Translations under genes and position numbers: made by a program
Assembly (NCBI GenBank): GCA_022432975.1
Contig: CM039506.1
Location: 724,671-788,670, forward strand
Direction of reading: 5' to 3'
Length of the DNA: 64,000 nucleotides
Origin: Begonia masoniana
Taxonomy: Eukaryota; Streptophyta; Magnoliopsida; Cucurbitales; Begoniaceae
The notes under the pieces: generated by a model
Database searches by the model: none
What the model saw: only the letters and a program-made list of their open reading frames with translations
Told to the model about the DNA's origin: nothing
Shown: positions 60,151 to 64,000 of the stretch, one piece after another
Layout of the letters: each line of letters starts with the position of its first letter
Numbering within the stretch: the stretch's first letter is position 1

Positions 60151-60153
60151 TAG

Positions 60154-60435
60154 TTGCCTCCATCATTGGATAAAGTTCATAATGTTTTCCATGTGTCAAT
60201 GTTAAGGAAATGTATACGGGACCCTACACAAGTTGTTAAACCAGTGGATTTTGAGATTGAGCCGACGCTAACATATGAAGAGAAGCCAGTGCAGATATTG
60301 GAATCCGCAGTTAAGACTCTGAGGAATAAAGAGATTCTGTTGGTCAAAGTTTTATGGAAGCATCATGGCATAGAGGAAGCCACGTGGGAGCGGCGACAGG
60401 ACATGTTAGACAAGTATCCAGAGTTGTTTGTTTGA
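60154..60435 (+). pseudogene. C chromodomain and C-terminal end
   Basis: After the third TAG the frame continues with VHNVFHVSMLRKC, LTYEEKPVQILESAVK, LVKVLWKHHGIEEATWE and LDKYPELF, a Tekay-type chromodomain whose role is binding modified histone tails to guide integration into heterochromatin. It ends at TGA 60433-60435. Confidence 0.9.
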
Positions 60436-60463
60436 TCAATTTTCGGGGACGAAAATTTTGTTT

Positions 60464-60476
60464 AAGGAGGGGTGGA
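60464..60476 (+). other. C polypurine tract
   Basis: AAGGAGGGGTGGA immediately precedes the 3' LTR start and would prime plus-strand synthesis. Confidence 0.92.
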
Positions 60477-62924
60477 TGTAACACCCGAGTCAACGGCCAG
60501 GTGATTTTCTTAACTGTATTAACGGTCATAAATATTTAATCTTCGTAGTTTAGGATTTATTCCAAGCTTAATTAATTACATGTGGATCTAAACTAGGTTG
60601 AGTGGCAAAGTTGTAATAATGGAGGATTGAGGCCAGTATTTAAAGAAAAAGGAAAGGATTCAAACCTCATTTAAACCACTGTAGCCGACATCACCCTTTC
60701 CGGCGATTTCTTCTCTCGCAAGTCCTTACTCTCTACTATCAGCAAACTCTCCTCGACGGCCGGTTTACTCCGCCAACACTCGACTACTCTGCGCCTGAGG
60801 TATGCATTAGACAATGTGGCTATCTGTTAGTTTATTAGCTCTGTTTTCAGCTCTGTATTGAAGTTTTGGATTCTTCAATGGCCGAGTATTGATAAGAACA
60901 TTTTGAAACCCGAGATTGGTAATGTCACTCCGAATCGATTCTGGACATTTAAAACAAACAACCCTGAGTTATCATTATCGAATCCGTCTGTTTTGATTTT
61001 GGGATTTCGGGTTACATTGAGTATTAAACTAAGAACTCGGGAAGGACTCTTAGCTATTAGATCTTAGGATAACTCGAGATTAGAACTATTAGGATTTTAT
61101 TTTAACTACTGCAATGTAAATGTTTAGGTGAAGAAGTTTGAAGAGAAAGGAGCTCAAGTGCTAAGGAGACCAGGTAAGTGAATGTATAGGTTTCTCGGTC
61201 ATTAGGACCCTACATCAGAGGATACTAAGTAGAATGTTATGTGATGATTAGAAACTCCCTTATGCGGATGTCTAGTGTTCTTGATGATGTTTAGTTCGAA
61301 AGTAATATTCCATGATGGATAATGCTCTGCTCTGTAGCTTGATGTTTTAAGAGTTTCCATATTCACGCATCATGAAAGTTTTATGCATATGAAAATGTTT
61401 TAAAAGCATGTTTTCTCATGAACAAGATAAGATGATAAAATCCCTGCAACGTGGTTGAGTGAGGGTTAGGGGCGGTTCGGCGTATGTCACAGTCCAAAGA
61501 AGGACATATGTATACGACCCGCAGTAGGGACCATGATCAAAATCACTGTCAAACCCCCTTTACCGGCACAAATCCTCTCTCATTCAACACAACTGAAATG
61601 ATGAATAAGAACAATGATTATGAACAATGATTACGAATGATGAATATGATTCATGACTATGATTGATGAATATGAACAAGAATATGAACAAGAAATGATC
61701 TATGAGCATGTTTTCTCTGAATTATGCATTCATGCACTCATGTTAATGTCGCATTCCTTACTAAGCATTAGGCTTATAGATGAACCTTATGATGTAGGTG
61801 AAGAGACTACAGGTGAAGATACTAACTTAAAAGAGGATATTTAAAACTGGTTGCTGGAGGATACTCAAAGTGACAGTGCGGGACTGGAGAGGCGATTATG
61901 ACCCCTGGTTATTGCTCCCTTATGTCAGTAAGGATATAAGAACTGGAATTATGTAGGATGGTGTTAGGATTGTTTGAGTTAACTTTTGAGTCTGGGATTG
62001 GATATGAGGATATGTTTCTTTTTAAAGGATTTATGTATTGCAAGTCTTCCGCTATTTATACTCTGAAAGAATTTGTTATACCAGTAAGAGCCTTTCTTAG
62101 CTAAGTTGTGTTATGTGAAAGTTGGATGAATCATTTTAGTAGGAGTTTCTACCGGAAGATGTGTTTTCTCCTATCGGCAGATGTAGATTGTTTAGCCATC
62201 GGATGATGAAAGTGTTATTTTGTCGTCTAGCGATCGGTAGATGTAGAGTGTTTAGCCATCGGATGATGAAAGTGTTATTTTGTCGTCTAGCGATCGGTAG
62301 ATGTAGAGTGTTTAGCCATCGGATGATGAAAGTGCTATTTTGTCGTCTAGCGATCGGCAGATGTAGAGTGTTTAGCCATCGGATGATGAAAGTATAGTTT
62401 TGTCGTCTAGCGATCGGCAGATGTAGAGTGTTTAGTGATCGGATGATGTAAAACTTGTAAGCTATCGGAAGATGTCTTAGATGAACACATGAATTTCACC
62501 TGTCTATCGGTAGATGTTTTAATGAGTCACGAGAGCTGCACGTGGTCATTGGTAGATGTTTTCTACTGAACGTCGGTGAGAGAGTTGTGTGAAGTGCACG
62601 ATACGAATCGGATGGTGCGAGCTCTGATGCATGCAAACCCATGCAATCCGAGATCGATGAAGTCGAGCGACTTGAGGGCAATTCATCTCCGCCCGACTAT
62701 GTCTTAGAACCGATGATCGTGTATGGTCGCTCGTGTCTGTGAGCGATTAAGTAAGTAATATCACTAAGAAGTCAGGTACAAGGGATTAATTCTCCATCAG
62801 ATAAGTTGAAGTCTTTAAGTCTGCTAGATACACTGTAAAAAAAAAAAAAGGAAGAGAGTCCAATTATGAATTAAAGTTTAAGTAGAGTCAAGAATTTCGT
62901 GGCGATCCTCCCCGGATAGTTACA
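60477..62924 (+). repeat. C 3' LTR
   Basis: It runs from TGTAACACCCGAGTC to CCCCGGATAGTTACA, 2448 bp, with the same internal landmarks as the 5' LTR, including the 60-bp repeats at about 62173-62441. Confidence 0.95.
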
Positions 62925-62929
62925 AAATA

Positions 62930-62955
62930 CATAGTCAAAAATGTCAGGTGTTACA
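62930..62955 (-). repeat. B2 5' LTR, terminal part beyond element C
   Basis: CATAGTCAAAAATGTCAGG plus GTGTTACA continues the LTR interrupted at 53479; compare CATAGGCAAAAATGGCTCGG at 44431-44450 in the 3' LTR. The flank begins GATAT at 62956. Confidence 0.88.
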
Positions 62956-62960
62956 GATAT

Positions 62961-63370
62961 TCTATAAAATCACACTAATTCTAAATAATGAGTAGGAGCG
63001 GGAAGTTTGACGTAACTTCCCATGGTATACACTGTTGATATTGCAACGTGAGATTTAAGCGGGGCTCCGAGACGGTTTTGTTATCGTCCTCCCTAAGGAG
63101 AGTGTTCAACTAAATCAATATCATGGTTGTCTCCTAGAGATAGATTTTAAAAAATGTATTTTATGGTATACCAATCCTAAGGCGGCAATTATAAGTTAAG
63201 TTTTATAAAACCAAAATAGTAGTATACACTCATGAAAATGTGGTTAAACGTGTGAATCACATTTTGACGAAAATTAATCGGTAGTTAATAAATTTTAAAA
63301 TTATGAGATATTTTGAATAAAATTGTTAATAGGTAATAGTTGTACCCTGAAAAAAAAATATTATGTATCA
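62961..63370. other. Unassigned AT-rich sequence
   Basis: About 410 bp without a convincing frame or repeat. It is the right flank of B2 and presumably was contiguous with 40875-41520 before B2 inserted. Confidence 0.5.
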
Positions 63371-64000
63371 TGTGACACCCCAGAACCCGATCGGGGTTGA
63401 GGAGCATCAGTCCGGACATTAAAAAAAATGTGGACTATTTTTTTTTTGAACTTTTACTCATACATTTAAAACCTTGACAGAGAGTATACCTTCTCTGGAA
63501 ATTTAAGACTGGAAGGCAATTTAAAAAAAATATCAGGCTACAAGAATAAATAACAGAAGAAAACAGAAAGACAGAAGTAAAACAGGAAGACAGAAGTCAG
63601 AAGACATAAAATTCTGAAGACTCAAAACTGAAGTGGTCAATTGAAATAATCAACAGAATGCACAACGGAAACAGAAGGCAAAATAGACTTTGGAAATAAA
63701 ATCTTTTACCCTTTTTAAAACTCTTAAACCTGAAGACGTGGAGACAGAAAATCATGAAACAGAAAGGGTTTACTGGAGTGAATAAGCAGAATAAAACAAG
63801 AAAGAACAAATGAACAGAATACAACAGAAAAGAACATGAACATAAAAATGTGGACGAGTACTCTGGACTAGAGTAGAAAGACAAGGAGATGTAAAATAAA
63901 CAGAAATAAAACAGGGAATAAAAATGGGAAACATAAACTGGAAGACATACTGTGGAAGGCTACAGTAGCCGTGGACAATCGGGAGCTGTGGACAATCGCA
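63371..64000 (-). repeat. Start of another B-type LTR (runs off the window)
   Basis: It starts TGTGACACCCC and continues with GAACCCGATCGGGGTTGAGG, matching the B2 LTR start (TGTGACAGCCCG then CCCGATCGGGGCCGGAG). Purine-rich CAGAA/ACAGAAG sequence follows, as in the B LTRs. Strand is given by analogy with B2. Whether it is a solo LTR or part of an element cannot be seen. Confidence 0.7.

Larger units (their letters stand above)
55929..60435 (+). pseudogene. gag-pol: C gag-pol polyprotein, one frame with three TAG stops
   Basis: From about 55957 to the TGA at 60433-60435 everything lies in one frame, interrupted only by TAG at 56329-56331, 59752-59754 and 60151-60153. The largest open piece (56386-59754) has 1122 codons. 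The second stop falls where relatives have Trp (before SRYLPLVEFSYNN), one G-to-A change away; the other two are one C-to-T from Gln. The likely start is ATGAGCACTCCAACAACT at 55929, which ends at GTAAGT; splicing to CAG at 56035 would join it in frame. The product would be a Gag-Pol precursor cut by its own protease inside virus-like particles. Readthrough of the TAGs is possible in principle but nothing visible supports it. Confidence 0.92.
53480..62924 (+). mobile_element. Element C: complete Tekay/Del-type chromovirus retrotransposon
   Basis: It is 9445 bp, flanked by the perfect 5-bp duplication AAATA (53475-53479 and 62925-62929), and lies in the 5' LTR of B2. The order is 5' LTR, primer-binding site, gag, protease, reverse transcriptase, RNase H, integrase, chromodomain, polypurine tract, 3' LTR. 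This pol order defines Ty3/Gypsy, and the C-terminal chromodomain with GPF module places it among chromoviruses. The 2.4-kb LTRs and chromodomain sequence fit Tekay/Del. The LTRs differ at roughly 40 sites by eye in about 2.4 kb, so it is the most recent complete insertion here. Confidence 0.95.
41521..62955 (-). mobile_element. Element B2: complete Tekay-like retrotransposon with element C nested in its 5' LTR
   Basis: On minus it runs from the 5' LTR (62955-62930 and 53479-48946, split by C), primer-binding site, gag, protease, reverse transcriptase/RNase H, integrase, chromodomain remnant and polypurine tract to the 3' LTR (44457-41521). Without C it is about 12 kb. Flanks read TTGATA before and GATATTC after, consistent with duplication GATAT if one T was lost at the left junction. 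Domains are recognisable but frameshifted. Confidence 0.88.

Noticed and set aside
63001..63370. Host gene or RNA gene in the unassigned flanks of B2 (also 40875-41520)
   Set aside because: No frame of useful length, no splice-consistent exon pattern, and no tRNA- or snRNA-like elements could be recognised.

Overview
The window is a repeat-dense stretch of nuclear DNA from a flowering plant. I cannot name the species. The evidence is Ty3/Gypsy LTR retrotransposons of the chromovirus type (one with a readable C-terminal chromodomain of the Tekay/Del kind), very long LTRs (about 2.4-2.9 kb), primer-binding sites matching initiator methionine tRNA, and a 208-bp tandem satellite. I found no host protein gene, tRNA, rRNA or other cellular RNA gene. 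Family labels A to E are mine.

Layout. 1-13414: element A1 (minus strand; 3' LTR cut by the window edge, 5' LTR 10676-13414), with only a short broken gag. Inserted in it is solo LTR D (2276-7849, plus strand, duplication TCCTT), and inserted in D is a solo LTR of family A (A3, 4043-6913, duplication GGTTT). 13415-28826: satellite of about 208 bp per monomer, interrupted at 14347-17041 by a truncated gag-bearing LTR element (E, minus strand). 28827-32200: the 5' part of a second A copy (A2). 32201-40174: element B1 (minus), whose 3' LTR is cut by A2. 40175-40874: right-hand remnant of another B-type LTR. 40875-41520: unassigned AT-rich DNA. 41521-62955: element B2 (minus), whose 5' LTR carries a reversed C-like LTR fragment (50574-52437) and then the complete element C (53480-62924, plus strand, duplication AAATA). 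62961-63370: unassigned. 63371-64000: start of a further B-type LTR.

Element C is the best-preserved unit. Its gag, protease, reverse transcriptase, RNase H, integrase and chromodomain lie in one reading frame broken only by three TAG codons; its protease also lacks a conserved segment. In A1 and E the gag frames are likewise broken only by stops one C-to-T change away from Gln or Arg codons, whereas B1, B2 and A2 are riddled with small indels. Those indels cluster in about 25.9-50.5 kb whatever the repeat family, which suggests poor consensus quality there rather than biology alone.

I did not find a clearly new gene system. The more unusual signals are: a candidate splice donor 70-75 nt downstream of the primer-binding site in five element copies; a dense cluster of W-box cores in solo LTR D; related short iterons in the LTRs of B and C; a gag-only non-autonomous family (A); and a satellite array that abuts an LTR end exactly on one side and runs into the interior of a same-family element on the other.
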